A DNA stretch of 54,092 bases from DATLMR01 sp035634255 (GTDB taxonomy: Bacteria; Acidobacteriota; Blastocatellia; UBA7656): assembly GCA_035634255.1 (NCBI GenBank), contig DASQDI010000027.1:1-54092 (forward strand), given 5' to 3'. Made by a program: the position numbers and the translations under genes. Below the pieces are notes generated by a model. That model was not told the origin of the DNA and ran no database searches. It was given only the letters and a program-made list of their open reading frames with translations. Positions 26,259 through 34,615 of this stretch are shown here, piece by piece (the stretch's first letter is position 1; the number at the start of each line of letters is the position of its first letter).

Positions 26259-26354
26259 ATGAACATCGAAAGAAACGAAGGCGTGATACTTGATGAGTTG
26301 GAGCTGGTGGAGATGGAAGAGATTGTTGCTCCGGGAATCCTTCTCACCGACTAG
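26259..26354 (+). CDS. Short acidic peptide 2, paralogue of peptide 1
   Basis: This is a 31-aa gene with AAAAAGGAG upstream of the ATG. It begins 'MNIERNEG', has the identical block 'ELELVEMEE' and ends 'APGILLTD'. DNA identity with peptide 1 covers the ribosome-binding site and 'GAAAGAAACGAAG' after the start, so the pair arose by tandem duplication. Substitutions between them are conservative in the centre (VI/IV, II/LL) and free at the C-terminus. That pattern, together with clean stops and strong ribosome-binding sites, argues for real coding under selection. Confidence 0.75.
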   Translation: MNIERNEGVILDELELVEMEEIVAPGILLTD

Positions 26355-26378
26355 TAGCACACTCAAAGCGTGAAGAGC

Positions 26379-26443
26379 AGGCTCGGCGGCATTGAATTGA
26401 GATTCGAAGTATACGGGAACCCCGATTCAATGCCGCCGAGCCT
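26379..26443 (+). terminator. 19-bp perfect stem-loop between peptides and exporter
   Basis: AGGCTCGGCGGCATTGAAT (26379-26397) is perfectly complementary to 26425-26443, with a 27-nt loop. It starts 25 bp after the second peptide's stop and is followed by TTCGTATTT, not a strict U-run. It could be a partial terminator or an RNA-stabilising 3' structure, giving many peptide transcripts per exporter transcript. The remaining 287 bp to the exporter start hold a small inverted repeat (CAACCG/CGGTTG, around 26531-26548) but no convincing promoter or gene. Confidence 0.6.
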
Positions 26444-26730
26444 TTCGTATTTAAGCCCGCTTCCTCTACCTGAGAGCGATCTCTTCAGCGGATTTCGGCT
26501 TCAACGTGGATTCCGGGAAGGGTCATCTGACAACCGACAATCCGGTTGACCCCATTTTCGCCGCTTGGTATTATCGAATCCCCCTTCCGGGAAATTATCA
26601 AAAAAACCTACCTAGAGGAGAGCAGGTTAACCGTAGAGATTGCACGATCTCGGGGGAGAAATTGTTCGATCTCTGAAAGAGGAATTCTGATCACATCAGG
26701 CCCCAGGTCAGGCGAGGTGCCCGGTTCGAT

Positions 26731-29370
26731 ATGAACGCTCACGATCAACAATCCGGCCAGTTCTGCTTTTACCCGCCCCGCGTGTCCGAGGAGGTCGACG
26801 TCACCGAACAGGCCGAAGACGGCGTCACCCGCTTCGTGGTCCGCAATCGCGTCACGTCCCGCTACTTCCTCCTGAAGTCCCCCGAATACTCGGTCTTTCG
26901 TCAGTTCGACGGCGCGCAGAGTCTTGAGATGATCGCGGCCGGGGGCCGGTCGGGCAATGGCCCGCGAGTCTCGCGTGCGGCCCTGACGAAGTTCCTGACC
27001 AAACTGGATTCGACGGACCTTCTGGCCAGAGGGGGCACGGGCGAGCTCGCGGCACCCAAACAGCGGGAGCGCAATTTCTACATCAGGTTTCACCTGTTCA
27101 ACCCCGAAAGAATGCTCGCGTGGCTCGACAGGCGGCTGGGGTGGGCGCTCACCGGGCCCTTCATCACGGCGTCCTTCGTCCTGATGGCCCTCGTCACCTT
27201 CGGGCTCCTGGCGAGGTTCGAAGAGGTCTCGGCTTACACGCATTACACCTACGCGGAGTACGGGCTCGTCATCATACTGCTGATGACGCTCACGATAACC
27301 GCCCTCCACGAGTTCGCCCACGGCCTCGCGTGCAAGCATTTCGGGGGCGAGGTGCGGGAGGTCGGCGTCCTGATGATCTACTACGTGATGCCCGCCTTCT
27401 ACTGCAACGTGACGGACATCTACCGCCTCGGCAAAAAGCACGAGCGGCTCTGGGTGATCTTCGCGGGGATTTACTGGCAGCTGCTGGTGAGCGCTCTCGG
27501 CGCTCTCGTCTGGATGGCGGCCACCCCCTACAGTCTGCTCGCGGACTTCACCTTTCTGGTCTTTCTGGGCGGGACTTTCAACATACTGATCAACTGCAAC
27601 CCGCTCATCAAGCTCGACGGGTACTACGCGCTCTCGCAACTACTGGGGGTCACGAACCTCCACGCGCAGGCTTCCGCGCAGGTAGGCCGGGTGATCGATT
27701 TTCTGATCGGTCCCGAAGCCGGGGCAGGGCAGGGGGCGGCGCGGGTTGTGAAAGAGAAGAAGCGGCCCGGCCCTCTCTTCTACCTTGGCTACTGGCTCTG
27801 TTCTCTCCTCTACTCCGTAATCCTTATCTATTTAATTTTGATCTGGGCCGGGAGCAGCCTGATGGAATGGTTCGGCTTCTTCGGAGTCCTTCTGACGCTC
27901 CTGCTCGCGGCCCTGCTCACCGAGAAGTGGTGGAAGCCCCTGATGGCTTCGACCGCGAGGGCTCTGGGACCGCTCATCAAGCGAGCCTCGGCAACGGTCC
28001 GGCGGCGCGCGCAACCAACGAGGAATGAACCTGGAATCAATCCAGTAAAGACTGACGAGGGAATAATCATGTCCGCACAGGCAAAGAAATCCGAACCCGA
28101 CAGCGCGCAGACAGAGGTGATCACGAAGAGGGCCTTTCCTCGCCGCAAGGTCGTCAAGTTCGCCCTCATCCTGCTGGTGGTGGTCCTGCTGGTCGCGCCG
28201 TGGGAGGCGTCGACGGGAAGCGACTGCACACTGCTGCTCCCCCCCGGCCGCGAGACCGTCGCGCGGGCGAACACCGACGCGGTCCTGCTTGAGATATTCG
28301 TCAAGCCGGGCGACGCGGTGGCGGCGGGCGCTCAGATCGCGCGGCTCGGCAACCCCGAAATCGAGGACCGCCTCACGCAGCTCAACTCGGAGATCGACCG
28401 GCTCAACACCAACACGTCTCGCATCGAGGACGAGCTGCGCGTCCGGAGCGAGATGCTGTTATCGGCCAACTTCAAGGAAGTGGAGCGCAGGCGCCTGGCG
28501 GAAGAGTTCAAGAGCGAGATGAAGCAGATCGACAGCGCCGGAGGCCAGAGCCGGTCCGCCGGCGCCCTCCCGCCTTCTTTCGCCGTGCTCAAATCGGAGA
28601 TCGAGCTGAAGGAGACGGAGCTTGAACACAACAGGAAGGAAGTCGAGCGGTACAGGAAGCTGCTCGACGAGGGGCTCGTAGGCGGGCAGCAGTACGACCG
28701 CGCGGTCGCGGCGATGCGTTTCAGCGAGAAAGAGATCGAGCGGGCGCGCGCGCGGCTCGAAGCGGCATTCATAGAGCACCGGAGGCTGACGAACGGCGCC
28801 GAGACCAATTCGCTGGTGGCCGAGACCGAGGCCAGGGCGGCCCGGTCGAGCTTCGAAGCGCTCATCTCCGAACTGCACGCGAACAGGCAGCAATTGGAGG
28901 CGCTCAAACAGCGCAGGGACATCCTTCAGAGAGAGCACGCCGGCATGATAATCCAGTCTCCGGGCGCGGGCATGATCCTGGGAGAAGACATGCGGAAGAT
29001 GATCGGGAGGCGGTACAGCCGCGGCGAAGAGATTTGCCGCGTCGGGGAGCTTGAGAATTTCATGCTCAGGATAGACGTGAGCGAGCGCGACATCTCGGAA
29101 GTCAGGCTCGACAGCCCCGTCCGCTTCAAGCTGAAGACGGTTCCGGGCCGCACCTTCACGGGCCAGGTGTCGAAGATCAACGCGGAGCCCACCCCTAATC
29201 AGTATGGGCAGCTATTCTACCCGGTCGAAGTCCTGGTGGATAACGCCGACGGGATGCTCAGGCCGGGGATGACCGGCTTCGCAAGGATCAGCTTCGGCCG
29301 CCAATCAATCGGCCTCATCATCTCGGAGAAGGTATGGCAATCCCTGCGCCCCGAGCTCTGGCTCTTCTGA
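26731..29370 (+). CDS. PqqD-M50 peptidase-HlyD fusion, peptide processing and export protein
   Basis: This 879-aa fusion has three parts. Residues about 15-105 are a PqqD-like winged-helix domain ('VTRFVVRNRVTSRYFLLKSP', then 'FDGAQSLEMI'), the fold that binds leader peptides in RiPP systems. Residues about 140-425 are a polytopic M50 zinc metalloprotease with H193-E-F-A-H197 and the third-ligand region N290...D296-G ('NPLIKLDGYY'). Residues about 470-879 form an HlyD-type adaptor: one membrane helix (470-490), a lipoyl-like domain (about 517-540), a long coiled coil (about 545-750) and a beta-barrel end. Similar 'putative peptide zinc metalloproteases' accompany exported peptides. An internal ATG at 28069 behind GAGG could yield the HlyD part alone. 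No ABC ATPase or TolC lies nearby. Confidence 0.9.
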   Translation: MNAHDQQSGQFCFYPPRVSEEVDVTEQAEDGVTRFVVRNRVTSRYFLLKSPEYSVFRQFDGAQSLEMIAAGGRSGNGPRVSRAALTKFLTKLDSTDLLARGGTGELAAPKQRERNFYIRFHLFNPERMLAWLDRRLGWALTGPFITASFVLMALVTFGLLARFEEVSAYTHYTYAEYGLVIILLMTLTITALHEFAHGLACKHFGGEVREVGVLMIYYVMPAFYCNVTDIYRLGKKHERLWVIFAGIYWQLLVSALGALVWMAATPYSLLADFTFLVFLGGTFNILINCNPLIKLDGYYALSQLLGVTNLHAQASAQVGRVIDFLIGPEAGAGQGAARVVKEKKRPGPLFYLGYWLCSLLYSVILIYLILIWAGSSLMEWFGFFGVLLTLLLAALLTEKWWKPLMASTARALGPLIKRASATVRRRAQPTRNEPGINPVKTDEGIIMSAQAKKSEPDSAQTEVITKRAFPRRKVVKFALILLVVVLLVAPWEASTGSDCTLLLPPGRETVARANTDAVLLEIFVKPGDAVAAGAQIARLGNPEIEDRLTQLNSEIDRLNTNTSRIEDELRVRSEMLLSANFKEVERRRLAEEFKSEMKQIDSAGGQSRSAGALPPSFAVLKSEIELKETELEHNRKEVERYRKLLDEGLVGGQQYDRAVAAMRFSEKEIERARARLEAAFIEHRRLTNGAETNSLVAETEARAARSSFEALISELHANRQQLEALKQRRDILQREHAGMIIQSPGAGMILGEDMRKMIGRRYSRGEEICRVGELENFMLRIDVSERDISEVRLDSPVRFKLKTVPGRTFTGQVSKINAEPTPNQYGQLFYPVEVLVDNADGMLRPGMTGFARISFGRQSIGLIISEKVWQSLRPELWLF

Positions 29371-29372
29371 AT

Positions 29373-31376
29373 TTAAGAAGCCAGCATCCTCGCCTTCGAA
29401 AACGCGGGGAAGGCGCCTTCGGGCCGGTTGCCTGACCTCGCCTCTTCCTTGGAGCGGTACATCCGCTTGTCGGCCTGCATCATCAGCTCTTCGAAGCTGC
29501 GCCCGTCATTCGGGCAGGTGGCGGCCCCTATGCTCGCGGTCAGGGATACCGTCTCGCCGCCCGGCAGGTCGAGAACGAACCCGTCTATAGCGTTTTGAAT
29601 TCTCCTGATGACGTGGCCCGCCTGCTCGTGATCCGTCATCGTCAGGCACGCCACGAACTCATCCCCCGCGTACCGCGCGACTATGTCATGGTCGCGCAAC
29701 TGCCTCCTGATGACCTGGCCGATCTGGAAGAGCATGCGGTCCCCGGCCATATGCCCGAAGGTGTCGTTCACGCGCTTGAAGTCGTTGAGGTCGATCACGA
29801 GCACCGAAAGAGGGAGTTGCGCCCGCCCCGCCGAGTGCAACTCCCTTTCGAGCTGCATGCTGAAGGCGCGCATGTTGGGCAGCCCCGTCAACTGGTCGGT
29901 CAGGGCCGTCCGCCTCGTGCTCTCGAACGTCATGGCGTTGTGCAGGGCGTCGGAGATGGGCTGCATAATCATCTCCATCAGGCGCAGGTGCTCGTCCGTG
30001 TAATTGGGGACATCGGCCGAGTAGAGCGAGACGGCCCCGAACGCTTCACCCCGCTTCATCACCGGGAAGACCATCACTGACCTGTAGGCCGACGCGGCCT
30101 CGGGGCCGAGGAAGGTGAGGTCGAGCAGGGGCGACGTGTTGTACATCGGCTTGTGATTCTCCACCACCCAGCCCGTGATGCCTTCGCCCAGCGAGACGGT
30201 CCGGTTTCGAAAACTCTCCCGGTTCAAGCCCCCGGCATACTGCGCGCGGACCTTCGTCTTGTCGCCTTCCGTCAGGTAGATGACGCAGGTCGAATAAGGC
30301 ACGAGGTTCGCCAGACGGCTCGTGATGATGGCGACCGTGTCCTGAAGGCAGAGGGAGCTGCTGATTACCCGCGCGATGTCGTGCAGGGTCAGCACCTCCT
30401 GGTGCGCGGCCGCGATCTTGCCGAGCGCGGACTCGGTCAGGGGGGTCCGCTCCTCGGCGAACCCGGCTGCGGGCGCTGAAGAGTTGTTGACGGTGGCCGA
30501 GGTGCGAGGGGTTTCGGGCTCCTGAATCCCGAGGCCGTCAATCTCCGCGTTCAGGCTGTCGAGCATCGCGAGAAACAGCTTGACCAGTCTCGGGTCGAAG
30601 AAGGCCCCGCTCTGCTCCTTGATGTGCCGGATGGCCTCTTCGCGGGTCATCGCCTTGCGGTAGGGCCTGTCCGAATGCAGGGCGTCGAAGTGATCGACAA
30701 GCGCGAGGATCCTCGCGCCGAGAGGTATCTCCTCCCCCTTGAGCCCGTCCGGGTAGCCGCGCCCGTCCCACCTCTCGTGGTGCGCGCGCACGTACGAGGC
30801 TACGGGGAAGTCGAACTTCACGTTCGACAGGATCTCCGCGCCGATCACCGGGTGGCTCTTCATCTTGCTGAATTCATGCTCCGTGAGCTTGCCGGGCTTG
30901 TTGAGAATGTAGTCCGGGACCCCGAGCTTCCCGATGTCGTGGAGCAGCGACGCGGCTTCGAGCGCCTTCAGCTCCTTCGCCCCCATCTTCATGCTCTCGC
31001 CCATCCTGCGCGCGTAAATCTGCACGCGGCGTATGTGCTGGTGCGTCGTCTGGTCCTTCGCGTCTATCGCCATGGCCAGCGCTTCGAGCGTGGACATGTG
31101 AACTTCATTCATCTGGTCGGAGTGGCGGCGCTCGTCCTCGACCTTCGAGTGGTAGGTCTTGAAGGCGTAGTAAATGACGAGGGGCACCGGCAGCCCGAGA
31201 CCGAGTATGAAGAAAGCCGCGATCATCGCGTGGTTCTCAAGGGAGTAGACCGTGACGCCCGCCGCCGCCGTGCTCGCCAGGTGCGTGATCGGGATCCAGA
31301 GGAACGCCTCTTTCCACACGCCCGACAACCGGGCAGCGCCACCCCTGTTAGAGAGAGAGGTTTTCGTGAGGCCCAT
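29373..31376 (-). CDS. HD-GYP / GAF / GGDEF cyclic-di-GMP turnover protein
   Basis: This 667-aa membrane protein has two N-terminal helices (about 27-45 and 50-72). It is followed by an HD-GYP phosphodiesterase with H146-D147 ('LLHDIGK') and HH199-200...'GRGYP' (205-209), a GAF domain (about 325-470) and a C-terminal diguanylate cyclase ('DQLTGLPNMRAF', 'DLNDFKRVNDTFGH'). The cyclase signature reads AGDEF (570-574) instead of GGDEF, a substitution seen in active enzymes. It can therefore both make and degrade c-di-GMP in principle, with GAF as switch. It converges with the exporter gene (2 bp between stops) and is not in its operon. Confidence 0.93.
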   Translation of the reverse strand: MGLTKTSLSNRGGAARLSGVWKEAFLWIPITHLASTAAAGVTVYSLENHAMIAAFFILGLGLPVPLVIYYAFKTYHSKVEDERRHSDQMNEVHMSTLEALAMAIDAKDQTTHQHIRRVQIYARRMGESMKMGAKELKALEAASLLHDIGKLGVPDYILNKPGKLTEHEFSKMKSHPVIGAEILSNVKFDFPVASYVRAHHERWDGRGYPDGLKGEEIPLGARILALVDHFDALHSDRPYRKAMTREEAIRHIKEQSGAFFDPRLVKLFLAMLDSLNAEIDGLGIQEPETPRTSATVNNSSAPAAGFAEERTPLTESALGKIAAAHQEVLTLHDIARVISSSLCLQDTVAIITSRLANLVPYSTCVIYLTEGDKTKVRAQYAGGLNRESFRNRTVSLGEGITGWVVENHKPMYNTSPLLDLTFLGPEAASAYRSVMVFPVMKRGEAFGAVSLYSADVPNYTDEHLRLMEMIMQPISDALHNAMTFESTRRTALTDQLTGLPNMRAFSMQLERELHSAGRAQLPLSVLVIDLNDFKRVNDTFGHMAGDRMLFQIGQVIRRQLRDHDIVARYAGDEFVACLTMTDHEQAGHVIRRIQNAIDGFVLDLPGGETVSLTASIGAATCPNDGRSFEELMMQADKRMYRSKEEARSGNRPEGAFPAFSKARMLAS

Positions 31377-31687
31377 TATTTTCTCGCTCCGTGAAAGAAG
31401 ATGTTAGCGATGCGAGGCACGATTTTTTTTTGCGGAAGCAAAAGCCTGCGACACCGGGAAGACCGGGGTGCAGGCACCGTGCATTCACTTCGGCATCCTT
31501 CCGACCATACCCCCTGATGCTAAGGGCGGAAGGAATTGCGCCTACTCCCTTTCGAAGAGTAGGAGCCTTTATCGGTGAAGAATATTCGATTAGAAGTGAT
31601 ACAGACTGCTCGACCCATACCGTGCTTTTGGCCAGGGTCGGATTCTACGACGGGTCGCCCTTCGTGTCAAGGAGTGATTGATTACAG
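31377..31687. other. Intergenic region without visible gene
   Basis: About 310 bp lie between the c-di-GMP gene (start at 31376, minus strand) and the terminator of the histidine-kinase operon. The part next to 31376 must contain the promoter of the c-di-GMP gene; GGAG precedes its ATG by about 11 nt. A run of nine or ten T occurs at about 31424-31432 but has no stem before it. I see no coding potential here. Confidence 0.4.
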
Positions 31688-31727
31688 AAAAAGGCATGGC
31701 GCGGCCCGTCCGGGTAATGGGCGCGCC
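31688..31727 (-). terminator. Terminator of the stressosome operon
   Basis: On the minus strand, GGGCGCGCC-type and GGGCCGCGCC-type arms (31719-31727 and 31698-31707) form a GC-rich stem with one bulge and an 11-nt loop. A short ATGCC and a run of five T follow. It begins 4 bp after the stop of the histidine-kinase gene. Confidence 0.6.
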
Positions 31728-31730
31728 CCT

Positions 31731-33101
31731 TTACGCTTCCGAGAGGAGCGCTTCCGGAACGTACCCGCGCACGTCGAGCGGCCACGTGACGGAGAACGTT
31801 GAGCCCTGTTGCGGCGCGCTCGCGACCGTCAGCCTCCCGCCGAGCAATTCCACGAGCTTCTTGCTGATGGGCAGGCCGAGCCCCGTGCCGCCGCCGTGGT
31901 GAGGGCTCGTGATGTTGACCTGCCTGAACTCCTCGAAGATGAGCGGGACCTGATCTTCCTCCATCCCTATCCCCGTGTCTATCACTTCGACGCGCCACAT
32001 CTCCTTCCCCTCGGGGGAGACGACGATCCGGACGCTGCCGCCCGACGGCGTGAATTTAATGGCGTTGGACGTGAGGTTTGTAATCACCTGCGTGATCTTG
32101 GTCAGGTCGCTGTTGATGCGCGGCATCCCGTCGGCTATCTCGTAAGAGAACCCGACGCCCTTGTCGGCGGCGGTCTGCTTCAGGCCGTTATAAAGAGGGT
32201 CGATCAGCTCGAAGGCGTCGAAGGTCTGAAGCTTGATCTGCATCTTCCCGGCCTGTAGCCGCGAGAGGTCCAGAAGGTCGTTGACCAGGTTCACCAGCAT
32301 GGAGGTGGACTTCTCAAGGCGCTCGACGACCTCGCGCTGCATGGGGGAGAGCGGCTCGTTCCTCTCGCGCCCCAGAAGTTGGATCAGGCCGATGATGGCG
32401 TTCAGAGGCGTGCGCACTTCGTGGGCGATGGTCGATATGAACCGGGATTTTGATTCGTCCACCCGCTTGAGCTTCTCGTTGGCCTCCTGCAACCTGTGGT
32501 TGGCCTGCTCGATCTCGCGGCGGCTCTGGGTCAACTCCCCGAGCACGCGCACGAGTTCCTTGTTCTGCGACTGGAGCTCCTCCACCATCCCCGACTCGCT
32601 CGCGGAGAAGAAGAGCTGCCTTATCTGGTCTATCGGCTTCCCCGGCCTCTGCTCGAAATCGAACCACTTGATGGCCTCGACGCGCGTGCCCTCTCCGGGG
32701 GCGCTCTGGACGGAAAAGTCGTCCATCAGCCTGCGCGAGCCGACGATCCCCTTGCCCAGCCCGGTCTTCGACCGGAACTCGCCCGCGAGCACTCGGTCGA
32801 GGTCGGAGATCCCCGGCCCGTTGTCTTCGCAGACGATCTCCATCCCCCTGCGCCCGTCCTTCTCGATGATCGAGACGGCGATGCTCCCCTTCTGCGCGTA
32901 CTCGTAGATGTTGCGCGTGAGCTCCGACACGGCGGTCGTGAGCTTGATCTGCGTTATGTTGTCGAAGCCAAGCTCGCGCGCCACGAGGCGCACGCGGTCC
33001 CGCACGCGCACTATGTCCGATTCGCTGCTGATGAAGATGGAGCCGATCTTCTCACGGCGGGCGGAGCCGTTATTCACATGCCCGAAGAATTCCGAGGTCA
33101 A
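31731..33101 (-). CDS. RsbT-like ATPase fused to a sensor histidine kinase
   Basis: This 456-aa protein has an N-terminal RsbT/anti-sigma-type GHKL ATPase (about 10-140, 'TTAVSELTRNIYEYAQKG', 'DNGPGI', 'GKGIVGSRRL'). A coiled coil follows (about 170-215), then a HisKA domain with the phospho-accepting H227 ('IAHEVRTPL') and a second ATPase domain ('NLTSNAIKFTP', 'DTGIGM', 'GTGLGLPIS'). So a stressosome output module is joined to a two-component kinase. I place the start at TTG 33101: it overlaps the previous stop as TTGA and has GGGAGG 8 nt upstream, whereas longer starts lie deep inside the previous gene. No receiver gene is adjacent. Confidence 0.85.
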   Translation of the reverse strand: MTSEFFGHVNNGSARREKIGSIFISSESDIVRVRDRVRLVARELGFDNITQIKLTTAVSELTRNIYEYAQKGSIAVSIIEKDGRRGMEIVCEDNGPGISDLDRVLAGEFRSKTGLGKGIVGSRRLMDDFSVQSAPGEGTRVEAIKWFDFEQRPGKPIDQIRQLFFSASESGMVEELQSQNKELVRVLGELTQSRREIEQANHRLQEANEKLKRVDESKSRFISTIAHEVRTPLNAIIGLIQLLGRERNEPLSPMQREVVERLEKSTSMLVNLVNDLLDLSRLQAGKMQIKLQTFDAFELIDPLYNGLKQTAADKGVGFSYEIADGMPRINSDLTKITQVITNLTSNAIKFTPSGGSVRIVVSPEGKEMWRVEVIDTGIGMEEDQVPLIFEEFRQVNITSPHHGGGTGLGLPISKKLVELLGGRLTVASAPQQGSTFSVTWPLDVRGYVPEALLSEA

Positions 33102-34150
33102 AAGCTTAACCTCCCACACAAAATCGTCGCGTCGTCCTTCGGCCTGCTGTAATCGCGCATGATGACCGAGCACGCGAGCTGCGGGTGCAGCCCTTGGAGG
33201 CCGGGGTACTGGTCGAGGTCCCACCGCTCGGAGATGCCGTCTGTCGACATCGTGAGCATGCAGCTTTTCGGCAGCTCCCCCTTAAACACCTTCAGCCGGT
33301 CCATGCGCGACCCGACCGTGCCGTTGAGGGAGATGAACTTCAGGGTCGAGCCCCCGCCGAGCACTCGGAAATCGGTGTTGCCTATCCCGACATATTCGAT
33401 CAGGCGGGTTGAGCAGTCAATCGCCGAGAGGCCGATGACCGCGCCGCGGGTCGGGCGCAGGGCCTCGTGCGCCGCCCTCATGATCGATTCAACGGGCTTC
33501 CCGGCGTTCCCGCCGATCGATTCGATGGCGGCCCGCGCGGCGTCGCTCGCGCCTTCCCCATGGCCGAGGCCGTCGATGACCGCGAGCAGGATGCGGTCCT
33601 CATCCTGCCTGATGAAATAGGCGTCCCCATTGTGCGTCTCGCCCGCCGGCGGGCGGGTGAGCACGCCCCACAGCCTCGGCCCCCGCGGCGGGCGCTTCCC
33701 TTCCGGCGCGACGTGCTTGCGCGCGACGATTACGGTGCCGTGCGTGGTCCGCCCGTATAGGGAGAGGGGGCGCGTCTGACTCTCTACGAGGGAGTAGATG
33801 TGGAACTCGTCCGACATGCGGCTTATGGCCCCGAGCCCCGAGCCCAGCGAATCCGAGGTGGTGAACCCATCCTCGACGGCTAGAGAAGGGTCGGCTATCC
33901 CCGCGCCCTTGTCGGTGTAGATAACCTCAAGCCCCCCCTTCTCGATCTTCTCGTCCATGACGGAGAGGAATATCTGACCCGTCCCGCGCCCGAATTTCAG
34001 GGCGTTGGTCCCAAGTTCGTTGATGAGGATCTCGACCTCGGCGAGCTGACGGTCCGTGAAGGCAAGCTCCGCCCCGAGCCTGCGCGCTATGCGCCTGGCC
34101 TGCCCGATGTGAGATTCTTCGCTGAGCGCGACCCATTCGAAGGTCTTCAT
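33098..34150 (-). CDS. RsbT-like ATPase fused to an RsbX/SpoIIE-type phosphatase
   Basis: This is a 350-aa protein. Residues about 10-145 are a GHKL ATPase of the RsbT/RsbW type ('ILINELGTNALKFG', 'DKGAGIADPSL', 'GSGLGAISRM'). Residues about 160-348 are a PP2C/SpoIIE-type phosphatase ('NGDAYFIRQDEDRILLAVIDGLGHGEGA', 'TMSTDGISERW', 'DDATIL') holding the metal-binding aspartates. In stressosomes RsbX removes phosphate from RsbR and RsbS; here that reset activity is attached to a kinase-like module. It starts 57 bp after rsbT and its stop overlaps the next gene's TTG. Confidence 0.88.
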   Translation of the reverse strand: MKTFEWVALSEESHIGQARRIARRLGAELAFTDRQLAEVEILINELGTNALKFGRGTGQIFLSVMDEKIEKGGLEVIYTDKGAGIADPSLAVEDGFTTSDSLGSGLGAISRMSDEFHIYSLVESQTRPLSLYGRTTHGTVIVARKHVAPEGKRPPRGPRLWGVLTRPPAGETHNGDAYFIRQDEDRILLAVIDGLGHGEGASDAARAAIESIGGNAGKPVESIMRAAHEALRPTRGAVIGLSAIDCSTRLIEYVGIGNTDFRVLGGGSTLKFISLNGTVGSRMDRLKVFKGELPKSCMLTMSTDGISERWDLDQYPGLQGLHPQLACSVIMRDYSRPKDDATILCGRLSF

Positions 34151-34207
34151 AACCTGGCCCGCTTTTCCGTTCTCCGAATCGACATAATGATGTGCGCCCC
34201 GGCAGGC

Positions 34208-34615
34208 TCAGAGGAGCCACTTGATGATCGTCACGAGGGTGCCTTTCCCCACCTCGGATTTTATATCGAAATCATCCACCAGCCTGCGCGATCCGGGAAG
34301 CCCCTTCCCCATCCCTCGGCTCGTCGTGTACCCGTCGGTCATGGCAAGCTCCAGGTCGACTATCCCCGGCCCCGCGTCCTCGAAGTCGACCCGCAGGCCC
34401 GAGCGCCCGCCCGCATGGACCCGGCGCAACTCGACGAGGCCGCCGCTCGCGTACAGGTGGATGTTGCGGGCGAGCTCGCTCGCGGCCGTCACGAGCCGGA
34501 CCTGATCGACGTTGCTGAAGCCCATCTGAACGGCCGCCTCCCTGACTGCCGCCCGGACCCTCACGATGTCTTCGCTGCCTTTAATCGCGATTCGGCTGAC
34601 TTCAGGCTGTGGCAT
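34208..34615 (-). CDS. rsbT: Stressosome serine/threonine kinase RsbT
   Basis: This 135-aa GHKL-fold kinase shows 'TAASELARNIHLYASGG' (N-box), 'FEDAGPGIVDLELAM' (G1 box) and 'SRGMGKGLPGSRRLVDDF' (G2 box), matching RsbT. RsbT phosphorylates RsbS and RsbR, is released from the stressosome and activates the downstream partner. The start at 34615 overlaps rsbS by 14 bp; a GTG at 34627 is an alternative. Confidence 0.9.
   Translation of the reverse strand: MPQPEVSRIAIKGSEDIVRVRAAVREAAVQMGFSNVDQVRLVTAASELARNIHLYASGGLVELRRVHAGGRSGLRVDFEDAGPGIVDLELAMTDGYTTSRGMGKGLPGSRRLVDDFDIKSEVGKGTLVTIIKWLL

Noticed and set aside
26546..26734. A 62-codon frame ending in ATGA overlap with the exporter start
   Set aside because: It needs a TTG start without a ribosome-binding site, its residues show no recognisable pattern and its upstream half covers dyads. 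The stop overlap is probably chance.
31424..31432. T-run as a terminator
   Set aside because: There is no stable stem immediately upstream and no plus-strand gene ends there.
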